Shown: positions 35,277-44,437, numbered from the stretch's first letter. The stretch is 64,000 bases of DNA from Emticicia aquatica (GCF_923079645.1 NZ_CAKLPY010000002.1:248001-312000); one strand, 5' to 3'. Numbers and translations: made by a program. Notes: generated by a model from the sequence alone, not told the origin.

Positions 35277-36644
35277 TTAATTAGAGAAAATAATTTTAAA
35301 AAGGTTCGTTTGAGGAGAAATTGCTTGATAATTTATAGTTGCAGAATGATAATCTAAAATACGTTTTGAAAGGCGTAAACCCAAGCCAGAGCCATTGATA
35401 TTGCTCGAATTTGAGCCTCGCATAAAGGGCTCAAAAAGTTTTTCTTGCTCTAAGTGATTTAAAATATCTCCTTCATTTGAAATATTAATTTGTAACTGAT
35501 GGCTTGCAATTTGTTCGATAACGATATTGGCTCGCATATCTTTTGAATACAAATAAGCATTTTTTAAAAGATTGATAAAGACAATTTCGAGAAGCGATTT
35601 TACGCCAAGTACATCCATCGAAAGCTCAATTTCATCAATGACTATGATTTCAAATTTTAGGTCAAAATTGGGGTAAATTTTCTTGACTTTTTCATTCGCC
35701 AAAAAAATCACTTCATCAATCCGCACTTTTTCAAACTTTTTTTGGGCATCTTCTCGATTGATTTTTGATAAAAGCAATAATGAGTTTACCAAGTCTGAAA
35801 GTTGATGAACGTAATCGTTGATACTTTTGAGAGAGCTGATTGTTTCGGGCGAATGTGTAGGGTTTTGCAGTAAATTCTCGACTTTAAAGGCGATTCTGGT
35901 CAAAGGTGTTCGAATTTCGTGCGACGCATTCGATGTAAATTCTCTTTGACTTTGAAAAGCACTCCCAATTCTCGAAAGTAAAATATTGAATGCCTTTGTA
36001 AGTAAATTAATTTCGTCATTATGGCTAGTTTCGTACAATTGAATATCTAGTTCATTGACCGAAATATTGGTTATTTGCTTCTGAAAAACATCAAGCGGTT
36101 TTAATAATCGTTCAATAAAAAAATAAGTTGAAAACCAAACCAATAATGTACCCGCCAAGAATGTAAAAAGAAGAGTCAAAAACAAAAAATCAAGTTTATT
36201 ATAGCCATATTTATCTTCTGCTGAAATTAAAATATAATAATCTGTCTTTTCAAAATCATAGTAGATTCCGAGCAGGTCTTTTTCTTTTTCACTCCTAAAA
36301 AACGTTTTTTCTTTTCTTAAAGTCTGTAAATCTTCAATATTCCAACTGATTGTGGCGTCATCAATGCTACTATAAATTAGTTTGTAATTTTGGTCGAAAA
36401 CAAGTGTTTTTTCGTTATAAAGTTTATTGATTGAATTTTGATCAATTAGCTTAAGTATCTGATTATCAATCTCTTTCACTTCAACCAATAGCTTGGCAGT
36501 AGTTAAAGCTTTTTCTTCTAATCGTTGTTTAAATTCTTCAATTCGGAAGGATGAAAAAGCGTAAAAAATAATAAAGGCTGCCAATCCGAATAAAACCGAA
36601 AAAGCGATGGCAATATTAATGGCAATGCGTCTTTTTAATGTCAT
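35277..36644 (-). CDS. Sensor histidine kinase of metal-efflux two-component system
   Basis: A 455-residue membrane histidine kinase. Two membrane helices (about residues 10-30 and 150-170) flank a periplasmic sensor of about 120 residues with no recognised domain. A HAMP-like segment follows, then the H-box (FTSNASHEIRTPLTRIAF), with the phosphorylated His in SHE. The N, G1 and G2 motifs come from FINLLKNAYLYSKD, then GSGLGLRLSKRIL. It should phosphorylate the response regulator two bases upstream. The likely signal is periplasmic metal, as inferred from the efflux genes that follow. Confidence 0.94.
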   Translation of the reverse strand: MTLKRRIAINIAIAFSVLFGLAAFIIFYAFSSFRIEEFKQRLEEKALTTAKLLVEVKEIDNQILKLIDQNSINKLYNEKTLVFDQNYKLIYSSIDDATISWNIEDLQTLRKEKTFFRSEKEKDLLGIYYDFEKTDYYILISAEDKYGYNKLDFLFLTLLFTFLAGTLLVWFSTYFFIERLLKPLDVFQKQITNISVNELDIQLYETSHNDEINLLTKAFNILLSRIGSAFQSQREFTSNASHEIRTPLTRIAFKVENLLQNPTHSPETISSLKSINDYVHQLSDLVNSLLLLSKINREDAQKKFEKVRIDEVIFLANEKVKKIYPNFDLKFEIIVIDEIELSMDVLGVKSLLEIVFINLLKNAYLYSKDMRANIVIEQIASHQLQINISNEGDILNHLEQEKLFEPFMRGSNSSNINGSGLGLRLSKRILDYHSATINYQAISPQTNLFKIIFSN

Positions 36645-36646
36645 GG

Positions 36647-37324
36647 CTATTCTATTTTGAGATAATAACCAAAGCCAGGCCGAGTATGAATCAATTTAAC
36701 ATCATGGTTTCGGTCTATTTTTTTTCTTAAAAAATTTATATAAACCTCAATTGTATTCATGTTTGAATCAAAATGTATGTCCCAAATTTGTTCGGCAATT
36801 GATTGTTTTGAAAGTGTGCGTCCTTTTGCTTTTGCCAACAGCAATAAAAGTTGATATTCCTTAGGTGTTAAGTCGATTAGTTCACCTTTACGCTTGGCTT
36901 TCATTTCGGAAGTATTAATTTCTAAATCATCAATCGTAATAATACTATCTGAATCTTGCGGTGTCACACTTCGACGTAATAATGACGTAATTCTCAAAAA
37001 AAGTTCTTCAAAATGAAAAGGTTTTACAAGATAATCATCCGCTCCAAAACCAAACGCATCAGCTTTATCCTGAATATCACCGTAGGCCGTTAGCATAATA
37101 ATTGGTGTATATTTGTTGGTTTCTCGAATGAGTTTACAAACATCTAAGCCATTGATTTTAGGTACATTTATATCAAGCAGAAAAACATCGTATTCGTTAT
37201 TTTTTGTTTGTCGGAAAAACAATTCTCCGTCAAAAACTGTATCACAATCTATTTTTTTTGAAGACAAAAAGCTTTGAATTTCTTTCGACAAAGCAGGGTC
37301 GTCTTCTAATAGTAAAACCTTCAT
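36647..37324 (-). CDS. OmpR-type response regulator
   Basis: A 225-residue response regulator and first gene of the metal-efflux operon. The receiver domain has the acidic pair (LLEDDPAL), the phospho-accepting Asp (VFLLDINVP) and Lys in VKPFHFEEL. The C-terminal half is a winged helix (IDLTPKEYQLLLLLAKAKG, then NTIEVYINFLRKKID). It probably activates the operon when metals are high. The kinase gene follows after two bases. The AraC gene upstream is on the same strand but about 50 bp away; a shared transcript is not excluded. Confidence 0.96.
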   Translation of the reverse strand: MKVLLLEDDPALSKEIQSFLSSKKIDCDTVFDGELFFRQTKNNEYDVFLLDINVPKINGLDVCKLIRETNKYTPIIMLTAYGDIQDKADAFGFGADDYLVKPFHFEELFLRITSLLRRSVTPQDSDSIITIDDLEINTSEMKAKRKGELIDLTPKEYQLLLLLAKAKGRTLSKQSIAEQIWDIHFDSNMNTIEVYINFLRKKIDRNHDVKLIHTRPGFGYYLKIE

Positions 37325-37373
37325 AGGGATTCAATAATTAGATGCGAATATAGTGATTTTCTGCTATAAATCT

Positions 37374-38243
37374 TTAATTTTCTAAACGATCTCGGTACGA
37401 TTTTGGATTCATTTTCATGAAATTTCTAAACTGACGATTGAAATTTGAAAGATTTTTAAAACCTGATTCGTAGCAAATTTCGATAATATTTAGCTCACTT
37501 ACCATCAATAATTTACAGGCATGTCCAACCCTGATTTCATTCACAAATTCTACAAATGTTTTTTGTGTTCGAAGTTTAAAATACCGACAAAATGCAGCTT
37601 CCGAAAAGTTGGTTTTATTAGCAATTTCTCCCAAATTGATGTCATTTTTAAAGTTTTTTAACACATAATCAAACACAACATTCATTCTTTCGGAGTCTTT
37701 TTTACTGACACCAACCATGCCATTTTCAGAAAGTAATTTGTATTCTTTTGTATTTGCCATCAAATGCAAAATTTCGATTAGACCTAGTAAACGGCCAATT
37801 TTATCAGCTTTTAAAAGTCCTAAAATTATTTTCCTGATGGTATTTTTGGTTTCACCATAAAACTCAATTCCAAATTTTGCTATTTCCAAGAACTTCCGAA
37901 TTTCAGTCATTTCCTCAATCCAAAAAAATTCTTTCCCAAAACAATCATCCAAGAAATGAATCACAATAGAAGCAGGTTTTATTGTGGCTGTTTTATTATA
38001 GCAATTATCATCGGCTCGAAACCAATGCGGAAGATTACTTCCCAAAATAGCCAAATCACCTTCGATGTAATCTGAAACGTGATTGCCAACAAATTTTTTT
38101 CCAAAACCGCCATCACACAATACAATTTCTATTTCTTGATGGTAATGCCACGGGGTTTCAAAATAAGGCGTTTCAAAACGTTCAATCAAAAATGAAGAAC
38201 CGAAACTCAACGGTAGTTTTTGTAGTAAAGGTTTTTTAAACAT
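37374..38243 (-). CDS. AraC family transcriptional regulator with cupin sensor domain
   Basis: The product has 289 residues from the ATG at 38243 (the frame also runs to a TTG at 38252). Residues about 20-110 form a cupin-like ligand domain (FETPWHYHQEIEIVL, then DYIEGDLAILGSNLPHWFR). Residues about 185-289 are the double helix-turn-helix AraC domain (INLGEIANKTNFSEAAFCRYFK, then IIEICYESGFKNLSNFNRQFRN). It is divergent from the six-gene operon starting at 38360, and near-identical 16-bp direct repeats lie between them. It probably binds a sugar-type inducer and activates that operon. Confidence 0.93.
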   Translation of the reverse strand: MFKKPLLQKLPLSFGSSFLIERFETPYFETPWHYHQEIEIVLCDGGFGKKFVGNHVSDYIEGDLAILGSNLPHWFRADDNCYNKTATIKPASIVIHFLDDCFGKEFFWIEEMTEIRKFLEIAKFGIEFYGETKNTIRKIILGLLKADKIGRLLGLIEILHLMANTKEYKLLSENGMVGVSKKDSERMNVVFDYVLKNFKNDINLGEIANKTNFSEAAFCRYFKLRTQKTFVEFVNEIRVGHACKLLMVSELNIIEICYESGFKNLSNFNRQFRNFMKMNPKSYRDRLEN

Positions 38244-38289
38244 AAATATCAAAATAGTATTGTGAATTTAAAATTATTGTGTGGATTTT

Positions 38290-38332
38290 ATAATTATTCA
38301 GTTACAATTTTGTATAATAATTATTCTGTTAC
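38290..38332. promoter_or_regulatory. Candidate AraC operator: two 16-bp direct repeats
   Basis: ATAATTATTCAGTTAC at 38290-38305 and ATAATTATTCTGTTAC at 38317-38332 differ at one base, with starts 27 bp apart. A weaker relative (AATTATTGTGTG) lies near 38272. Direct repeats between an AraC-type gene and its divergent target are the usual form of operator for this family. Confidence 0.6.
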
Positions 38333-38359
38333 GTATTTCATAATACTTTATTTGCAAAA

Positions 38360-39139
38360 ATGCTCAAAAACAAAGCAATTGTTATCGTTGGCGGAACAAC
38401 AGGTCTAGGCTTTTCGGCAGCCAAAGCATTCGTTCGAGAAGGAGCAAAAGTTGTAGTGGTGGGCAGAAATCCCGAAAGTTGTTTATCTGCCGAACTATTT
38501 TTGGGCAAAAACGGACGAGCGATTTGCGGAGATGCAACTGAGCAACAAACATCTATTAAAGCCATAGAATTGTGTTGCGGTGAATTTGGTAGTTTCGATG
38601 GACTTTATCACGTAGCAGGTGGAAGTGGACGAAAATATGGCGATGGGCCATTACATGAACTTTCACTTGAAGGTTGGAACAAAACAATGGAATTGAATCT
38701 CACAAGTTTGATGCTTTCCAACCAAGCAGCGGTAAAAAAAATGCTTGAATTAGGTAAAGGAGGGTCAATTTTAAATATGGGTTCAGTGTTGGGTTTTTCG
38801 CCATCACCACAATTTTTTGTTACACATGCTTATGCTGCATCCAAATCGGCCGTTATTGGTTTTACAAAATCATTGGCAGCATATTATGCTTCTCACAATA
38901 TCAGAATCAATCTTTTGGCTCCTGCTTTGGTCGAAACACCAATGTCGGCACGAGCCAGCAAAGACACCACAATCATGAATTTTGTAAAAACAAAACAACC
39001 TTTAGATGGTGGAAGAATTGGCCGACCAGAAGACCTCGACGGAGCAGCAATCTTTTTTATGTCGGACGCCTCCAAGTTTAGCACAGGCCAAACGCTTTAC
39101 GTTGATGGAGGTTGGGAAGTATCAGAAGGACAATATTGA
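38360..39139 (+). CDS. Short-chain dehydrogenase/reductase
   Basis: A 259-residue NAD(P)-dependent SDR. It has the cofactor motif GGTTGLG (near residues 11-17) and VAGGSG for the NAG-type strand. The catalytic Tyr-Lys is in HAYAASKSAV, the Ser in NMGSV, and TGQTLYVDGGW is the usual C-terminus. The length is standard. It is first in a six-gene operon and would oxidise an alcohol, sugar or cyclitol carbon, or reduce a ketone. The gap to the ROK gene is 9 bp. The substrate class is not decidable by eye. Confidence 0.94.
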   Translation: MLKNKAIVIVGGTTGLGFSAAKAFVREGAKVVVVGRNPESCLSAELFLGKNGRAICGDATEQQTSIKAIELCCGEFGSFDGLYHVAGGSGRKYGDGPLHELSLEGWNKTMELNLTSLMLSNQAAVKKMLELGKGGSILNMGSVLGFSPSPQFFVTHAYAASKSAVIGFTKSLAAYYASHNIRINLLAPALVETPMSARASKDTTIMNFVKTKQPLDGGRIGRPEDLDGAAIFFMSDASKFSTGQTLYVDGGWEVSEGQY

Positions 39140-39148
39140 GTATTTAAA

Positions 39149-40048
39149 ATGCAAAAAACAATGAAAGTAGCCATTGGAATTGACCTCGGAGGTACAAATG
39201 TAAAAGGAATTTTACTAAGTGAAAACGGAGAGATTTTGAAGCAACATTACATCGCAACACAAGACGACCCAGAAGGAAAATGGCGAGAAAAGTTGCTAGA
39301 AATGGTCAAATATTTAACAAATTTTTGGCAAGACCCAATTGAAATGATTGGTGTTTCCGCACCAGGCTTGGCGAGTAATGATAATAAATCAATTGCCCAT
39401 TTGCCGAACCGCTTGTTTGGTTTAGAAAATTTTATTTGGGAAGAATACTTTGGCACAAAAACCTTTGTCCTAAACGATGCTCACGCAGCCTTGATGGCTG
39501 AAGCAAAATATGGTGTTATTGAAGGATATAAAAATGCAATTTTGCTAACTTTAGGAACAGGCGTTGGCGGCGGAATTATGATAAACGGTCAACTTTATCA
39601 AGGACTTAGCCAAATGGCTGGGCATTTAGGACATATTTCGATTGATAATAAAGACGATGAACTAAGTATTTTGGGAACGCCAGGTAGTTTAGAATACGCC
39701 GTTGGCAATTATTCGATTAGCCGTCGGTCGATGGGGAAATTTCAATCAACCCATGATTTAGTAAAAGCATACCTTGCCAATGATACATTTGCCACTTGGC
39801 TTTGGCTTGATTCGGTCAAAAAATTGGCAATTACGATTGTATCTTTGGTTAATGCCCTTTCGCCTGAAATAGTTGTTTTGGCAGGAGGAATAACAACGGC
39901 AAACGAGGCATTGTTCAGACCGCTGAATGAATTTATTGACCTTTATGAATTTCGCCCAAAAGGTAAAAAAACAATCATTAAACAAGCAAAATTTACCGAT
40001 TTATCAGGAGCTATTGGAGCAGCCGCTTTTGCATTTAGTAAGTGTTAA
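39149..40048 (+). CDS. ROK family sugar kinase without the zinc-binding Cys motif
   Basis: A 299-residue ROK protein. The ATP-phosphate motif is GIDLGGTNVKG (residues about 9-19) and the catalytic Asp is in LNDAHAALM. LGTGVGGGI and AGHLGHISI are the sugar-side loops. The usual CxCGxxGCxE zinc motif is replaced by a segment without Cys (NKDDELSILGTPGSLEYA). There is no DNA-binding domain, so it is a kinase rather than a repressor. It probably phosphorylates a hexose or related sugar inside the cell. A second start, ATG 39161, is possible. Confidence 0.9.
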   Translation: MQKTMKVAIGIDLGGTNVKGILLSENGEILKQHYIATQDDPEGKWREKLLEMVKYLTNFWQDPIEMIGVSAPGLASNDNKSIAHLPNRLFGLENFIWEEYFGTKTFVLNDAHAALMAEAKYGVIEGYKNAILLTLGTGVGGGIMINGQLYQGLSQMAGHLGHISIDNKDDELSILGTPGSLEYAVGNYSISRRSMGKFQSTHDLVKAYLANDTFATWLWLDSVKKLAITIVSLVNALSPEIVVLAGGITTANEALFRPLNEFIDLYEFRPKGKKTIIKQAKFTDLSGAIGAAAFAFSKC

Positions 40049-40105
40049 AAGCACATTAGTTATTATAAATCACAAAATATATTAACCATTTTTCATCATT
40101 AAAGA

Positions 40106-40909
40106 ATGTCATACACCGCAGCATATCTAGCAAAATGTCAAGGATTAATTGAAACTGTTTCTAAGCAAGAAACTCAAATAAGGCAAGTGGCAAAACTGTT
40201 TTCAGCATCAATTTTGGCAGGAAGAATGGTACACGTTTTTGGGAGCGGACACAGTCGAATTATGGTCGAAGAAATGTGGCCACGCTACGGCTCATTTCCT
40301 GGATTTAACCCAATTGTAGAATTATCGCTGACATTTCATAACTTAGTTGTTGGGGCTAATGGACAACGGCAAGCCATGTTTTTGGAAAATGTAACAGGAT
40401 TTGCACAACAAATTTTGAGAAATTTTGACCTTTCGGAAGTTGATACTGCTTTAGTTATTTCTTCCTCTGGTTGTAATGTTGTTCCGATTGAAATGGCTGA
40501 GATTTTTCAAAGTAAAGACATAAAAACCGTTGGAATTATTTCAAAAGAACATTCTGAAGCGAGTATAAGTAAAAAACAAGATGGCAAAAAATTGCAAGAT
40601 TTTTGTAAAATTGTGCTTGATTCTGGAGCTCCAGTTGGTGATGCAATGATTAAAATTGAAGGATTAGAAACACCTGTTTCACCAGGTTCGACGGTTGGTT
40701 CTTGCATGATTATTAACTGTATCAAAGCTGAATTAGCCAATATCCTAACACAAGCTGGACATCCGCCAAAAGTATTGACGGCTGGAGCAGTAATCGGAGC
40801 AGAAAAAGCCACTGAAATTTTTCAAGCAGCTTATGATGAACACGCCCATCGAATATCAAAAATGTATCAAAAAGTTGGTATCGAAAGCTACGTTTCTAAA
40901 GAAAAATAA
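40106..40909 (+). CDS. SIS domain phosphosugar-binding protein (UPF0309-like)
   Basis: A 267-residue SIS protein. VHVFGSGHSR near the N-terminal third and VISSSGCNVVPIEMAEIFQ in the middle are the phosphosugar-binding loops. EMWPRYGSFPGFNPI and the C-terminal LTAGAVIGAEKATEIF resemble the UPF0309 family of uncharacterised SIS proteins. SIS domains isomerise, deaminate or bind phosphosugars; with a ROK kinase next to it, an aldose/ketose-phosphate isomerase or lyase is the simplest guess. Gaps are 57 bp upstream and 49 bp downstream. No second domain is seen. Confidence 0.85.
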   Translation: MSYTAAYLAKCQGLIETVSKQETQIRQVAKLFSASILAGRMVHVFGSGHSRIMVEEMWPRYGSFPGFNPIVELSLTFHNLVVGANGQRQAMFLENVTGFAQQILRNFDLSEVDTALVISSSGCNVVPIEMAEIFQSKDIKTVGIISKEHSEASISKKQDGKKLQDFCKIVLDSGAPVGDAMIKIEGLETPVSPGSTVGSCMIINCIKAELANILTQAGHPPKVLTAGAVIGAEKATEIFQAAYDEHAHRISKMYQKVGIESYVSKEK

Positions 40910-40958
40910 TTCTTCTTTTTTCGACTAAGATTATAATTGTTAATTTTTACATAAAGAT

Positions 40959-41978
40959 ATGCAACCAATTCCTATAAAAACCACAGTTGTTGGCTCTTGG
41001 CCTTTTCCAAGTTGGCTCGAATTTGCTTCCGAAAATTTAGATAAATTTGGCCCCGCCGACATCAACGAAATGATTGAAGATGCCGTAGTTAATGCCATCC
41101 ATGACCAAGTTTCGGCTGGGCTTGATGTTATAACTGATGGCGAACAAACTCGCTTGGACTTCAATTTGTCCTTTTATGGTTTCATTAAAGGATTACAAGC
41201 TAATCACGAAGAAACCCGTAAATTTGGGCCGCCTGCTCACGACCAAAGAGGTAAACATACCATTATAGAACCACTTACTGCTCCAAAAGGATTGGGAGTT
41301 GTTGAAGAATTTAAACGACTAAAACGTTTGGCACCTGAAGGCAAAATTTTAAAAGCTTCAATTCCTGGACCATATACACTCTCTGGAAGAATGCTCCCTG
41401 GTGAAATTTATAAAGACCGTTGGGAAATTACCGAAGCACTTTTACCAATCGTTGCAAAAGAATTGGCGGCTTTAGTTGAAGCGGGTGCGAAAGAAATTTG
41501 TATCGATGAGCCGTCAATGTCATGTTACGCTTATAAAGAAGATACAAAGAGATTTGTTGATATTTTTAACCGCACTGTAAAAGGGATTGTTGGAAAAACT
41601 AGAATTGGTACGCACTTATGCTTCGGAAATTATAAAGGGCGTTCGGTTGGCAAGAAAACAATTTTACCAATGCTACCTGATTTTTTAGATTTTACAGTCG
41701 ATGAATTGCATACAGAAATGTGCGTTTTAAATTTTGCTGAAGTACATTTATTAGAGCGTTTCGCCGAAAAAATGGATGTAGCTGTTGGAGTAATTGACGT
41801 AAAAAGTTATTATATCGAAACCGTTGAAGACATTAAAGAACGCATTGCCAAATGCTTAAAATATGTTCCTGCCGACAAACTAGCCATTGCTCCAGACTGC
41901 GGAATGTCGCAAACGGCTCGTTGGGCTACGAAGCAGAAAATAGCAAATATGTGTACCGCTGCAAATTTGATGAGATAA
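40959..41978 (+). CDS. MetE C-terminal-like (core-MetE) methyltransferase-type protein
   Basis: A 339-residue protein equal to the catalytic C-terminal barrel of cobalamin-independent methionine synthase. Zinc-ligand candidates are His219 and Cys221 (GTHLCFGNY) and Cys314 (PDCGMSQTARW), with a Glu between them in DELHTEM. The opening TTVVGSWPFP and DGLDVITDGEQTRLDF are family marks. The N-terminal half of MetE, which helps bind methyltetrahydrofolate polyglutamate, is missing. Its place in a sugar-type operon suggests a role other than, or besides, methionine synthesis, perhaps a methyl transfer to or from the substrate. That is inference. Confidence 0.85.
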   Translation: MQPIPIKTTVVGSWPFPSWLEFASENLDKFGPADINEMIEDAVVNAIHDQVSAGLDVITDGEQTRLDFNLSFYGFIKGLQANHEETRKFGPPAHDQRGKHTIIEPLTAPKGLGVVEEFKRLKRLAPEGKILKASIPGPYTLSGRMLPGEIYKDRWEITEALLPIVAKELAALVEAGAKEICIDEPSMSCYAYKEDTKRFVDIFNRTVKGIVGKTRIGTHLCFGNYKGRSVGKKTILPMLPDFLDFTVDELHTEMCVLNFAEVHLLERFAEKMDVAVGVIDVKSYYIETVEDIKERIAKCLKYVPADKLAIAPDCGMSQTARWATKQKIANMCTAANLMR

Positions 41979-41982
41979 TAAA

Positions 41983-42825
41983 ATGACCTTAATTAAACCC
42001 AAACAAAAAAATATTGAGCTATTAAATGACATCCAGTCATTTGATAGTTTTTCGGGTTTTAAAGTTTGGTGGCTGGCTCAAAGTGGTTTTCTGATAAAAT
42101 GGCAAGGCAAATACTTGCTTTTTGACCCCTATTTATCTGATTCTTTGAGCATAAAATACCAAAATACTGACAAACCGCACGTCCGAATGAGTGAATTGGT
42201 AATTTCGCCACAACAATTAGATTTCATTGATATTGTTACATCGAGCCATAATCATACAGACCATTTGGATGCTGAAACGTTGATTCCGATTATTCAAAAA
42301 AATTCAAGCATAAAATTTATCATACCCGAAGCAAATCGAACTTTTGTAGCTGATAGAATTCAATGCGATTTAAACTTTCCTATTGGATTAAATGAAGGCT
42401 TGAGTTTCCAATATAAAGGTTTTACAATTACAGGAATTCCTGCGGCTCATAATTCAGTCGAAAAAAACGAAAAAGGCGAATGTAAATTTATGGGGTTTAT
42501 CACTCAGTTTGGTCACTTTTCGGTTTATCATTCGGGCGATACACTTTGGTTTGACGGCTTAGAAGAAATCCTAAAACCTTATACCGTTGACGTTGCTTTT
42601 TTGCCCATCAACGGCAATCAACCCGAACGAAAAGTGGCAGGAAATTTAAACGCTGACGAAGCCGCCAAATTAGGAAAAATCATTGGTGCGAAATTAGTCA
42701 TCCCGCACCATTATCATCTTTTCGAATTCAATACAGAAGACCCAAATCGCTTTGTTGAAGCTTGCCAATTATATGACACAAAATATAAAGTACTAGCAAT
42801 GGGCGAAGGTTTAGTAATTAATTAG
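41983..42825 (+). CDS. Metallo-beta-lactamase-fold hydrolase (UlaG-like lactonase)
   Basis: A 280-residue MBL-fold protein of the UlaG type. The metal motif HxHxDH is HNHTDH ([11 protein letters not shown], near residue 90). Further metal ligands are His in GIPAAHNS, Asp in YHSGDTLWF and the late His in PHHYHLFEF. UlaG opens the lactone of ascorbate-6-phosphate; relatives hydrolyse other lactones or phosphodiesters. It starts 4 bp after the MetE-like stop, so it is translated with it. A lactone made by a sugar dehydrogenase in the same operon would be a natural substrate. Confidence 0.9.
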   Translation: MTLIKPKQKNIELLNDIQSFDSFSGFKVWWLAQSGFLIKWQGKYLLFDPYLSDSLSIKYQNTDKPHVRMSELVISPQQLDFIDIVTSSHNHTDHLDAETLIPIIQKNSSIKFIIPEANRTFVADRIQCDLNFPIGLNEGLSFQYKGFTITGIPAAHNSVEKNEKGECKFMGFITQFGHFSVYHSGDTLWFDGLEEILKPYTVDVAFLPINGNQPERKVAGNLNADEAAKLGKIIGAKLVIPHHYHLFEFNTEDPNRFVEACQLYDTKYKVLAMGEGLVIN

Positions 42826-42883
42826 AATTTTATCTCGTCAATCCAATTTTACAAAATATCTATTCATCAAAAAAATAAAAAAT

Positions 42884-44083
42884 ATGGCACAAGTTTGTAT
42901 CCTTGGTGGTGGATTTATTGGGCGTTTTTACGCAGATTCACTTCACGGTCAACGTGGAAGAGACCGAGTTTCGGTAGTTTATGCCCGACGTGAAGAAACC
43001 GCCATCCGTTTTGCTTCAGATTACGCAGTTCCGCATTATTTTACTGATATGGAAGAAGCCATTAAAAGTTCGGCAACAGAAGTCGTTGTGATTGCTTTAC
43101 CAAATAATTTACACGAAACGGCTGTTGATTTATGTGTAAAACACAAAAAAGCAGTTTTATGTACCAAACCTCTCGGCCGAAATGCAGAAGAAGCTCTTCG
43201 TATGACCAAAGCCTGTGAAGAAGCAGGTATTTTTGCTGGTTATTTGGAAGATTTATGCTACACTCCAAAATTCATGAAATCTCTGACAAGTGTAAAAAAT
43301 GGAGCAATTGGTCGCATTTTATGGGCAAAATCAAGAGAAACGCATCCTGGCCCACACTCGGATTGGTTTTGGGATATTGATAAAGCAGGTGGCGGAGCGG
43401 TTTTAGATTTGGGATGTCATTGCATTGAAATTGCCCGAAATTTTATTGGAAAAGATGTAAAACCTGTCGAAGTGATGTGTTGGGCCGATACGCAAGTAAA
43501 ACCAATTGACGCTGAAGACCATGCAATCGGATTGGTAAAATATGAAAATGGAGCAATCGGACAATTTGAGGTTTCATGGACATTCAGAGGTGGCATGGAT
43601 TTACGAGATGAAGTGATGGGAACTGAAGGTACAATTTGGATAAATTCATTTCTTCGTACAGGCTTTGAGATGTTTACAAGCGGTGCAGGCGAAGGTGGTT
43701 ATGTAGCCGAAAAAGCCGAAAGTTCAAGTGGTTGGCAATTTCCCGTTGGTGACGAAGCCCACGAACTTGGTTATACAAATATGTTTACCGATATGTTCAA
43801 CGCTTTGGAACAAGGCAAAGAACCCAATGAAACTTTTTATGATGGTTACGTAGTAAATGCCATCATTGATGCAGCGTATAAATCGGCAAAAACTAAGCTT
43901 TGGGAACCCGTTCAACTACCTGATTGGCGTGGTCAAGTTGGTTTAGAAAAACCATCGGTTTACAACGAATATGATGTGGACCATTGGTTTATTAAAGATG
44001 AAATTTTGCCTAATGGCGATAAAAAAGTCATTCTGAAGAAGAAAGCAACGGGTGAAATTATTGAATTAGAAACATGGAAATAA
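42884..44083 (+). CDS. Gfo/Idh/MocA family oxidoreductase
   Basis: A 399-residue cytoplasmic NAD(P)-dependent oxidoreductase. The cofactor motif is [16 protein letters not shown] (near residues 5-20) and the EKP motif appears as CTKPLG with the Lys kept. [15 protein letters not shown] is the substrate-domain His segment, with later conserved WTFRGG. No signal peptide, unlike the gene at 1374. It is last in the operon, followed by a terminator. It likely oxidises a sugar, sugar acid or inositol carbon, giving a ketone or lactone. Confidence 0.93.
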   Translation: MAQVCILGGGFIGRFYADSLHGQRGRDRVSVVYARREETAIRFASDYAVPHYFTDMEEAIKSSATEVVVIALPNNLHETAVDLCVKHKKAVLCTKPLGRNAEEALRMTKACEEAGIFAGYLEDLCYTPKFMKSLTSVKNGAIGRILWAKSRETHPGPHSDWFWDIDKAGGGAVLDLGCHCIEIARNFIGKDVKPVEVMCWADTQVKPIDAEDHAIGLVKYENGAIGQFEVSWTFRGGMDLRDEVMGTEGTIWINSFLRTGFEMFTSGAGEGGYVAEKAESSSGWQFPVGDEAHELGYTNMFTDMFNALEQGKEPNETFYDGYVVNAIIDAAYKSAKTKLWEPVQLPDWRGQVGLEKPSVYNEYDVDHWFIKDEILPNGDKKVILKKKATGEIIELETWK

Positions 44084-44091
44084 GCTTATTT

Positions 44092-44126
44092 AAGGCGATA
44101 AATAAAATATTTATCGCCTTTTTTAA
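44092..44126 (+). terminator. Terminator of the six-gene operon
   Basis: An 11-bp stem (AAGGCGATAAA at 44092-44102 with TTTATCGCCTT at 44110-44120), 7-nt loop and a T-run start nine bases after the Gfo/Idh stop. Confidence 0.92.
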
Positions 44127-44196
44127 TTCAAAATAAAACAGCTTCAATCAAATCTTTGTTAAGAATTTACGACCTTTGCAGAAATTTTGATAAAAC

Positions 44197-44427
44197 TTGA
44201 AAGAATATACCAAAAACCAGCTTGCCCTCCGAAATGGACAAGATAAAGACGAAATCTGGGTTGCTTACAAAGGATTAATTTACGAAGTTACCAACTCCCG
44301 ATTATGGCGAAATGGGAAACATTACGAGCATTGGGCAGGACAAGATTTAACCGAAGAACTTGCCGATGCTCCACATAATGAACAAGTTTTTGAAAAATTT
44401 AAGGTAATTGGAGCACTGATAAAATAA
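44197..44427 (+). CDS. Cytochrome b5-like heme-binding small protein
   Basis: A 76-residue protein with the cytochrome b5 fold: YTKNQLALRNGQD, then EIWVAYKGLIYEVTNSRLWRNGKHYEHWAGQDLTEELADAPHNEQVF condensed into one domain. His residues in KHYEHW and APHNE could ligate heme or serve the MAPR-type subfamily. There is no ATG near the start; the frame opens with TTG at 44197, just before KEYTK. No signal peptide or anchor is visible. The gene for a small membrane protein follows after 10 bp and could supply the anchor. Its redox partner is unknown. Confidence 0.85.
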   Translation: MKEYTKNQLALRNGQDKDEIWVAYKGLIYEVTNSRLWRNGKHYEHWAGQDLTEELADAPHNEQVFEKFKVIGALIK

Positions 44428-44437
44428 TTAATAAAAT

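Noticed and set aside
41983..42825. Ascorbate utilisation operon based on the UlaG-like gene
   Set aside because: No UlaA-C transporter or UlaD-F homologues are in the operon; the other members do not fit ascorbate breakdown.
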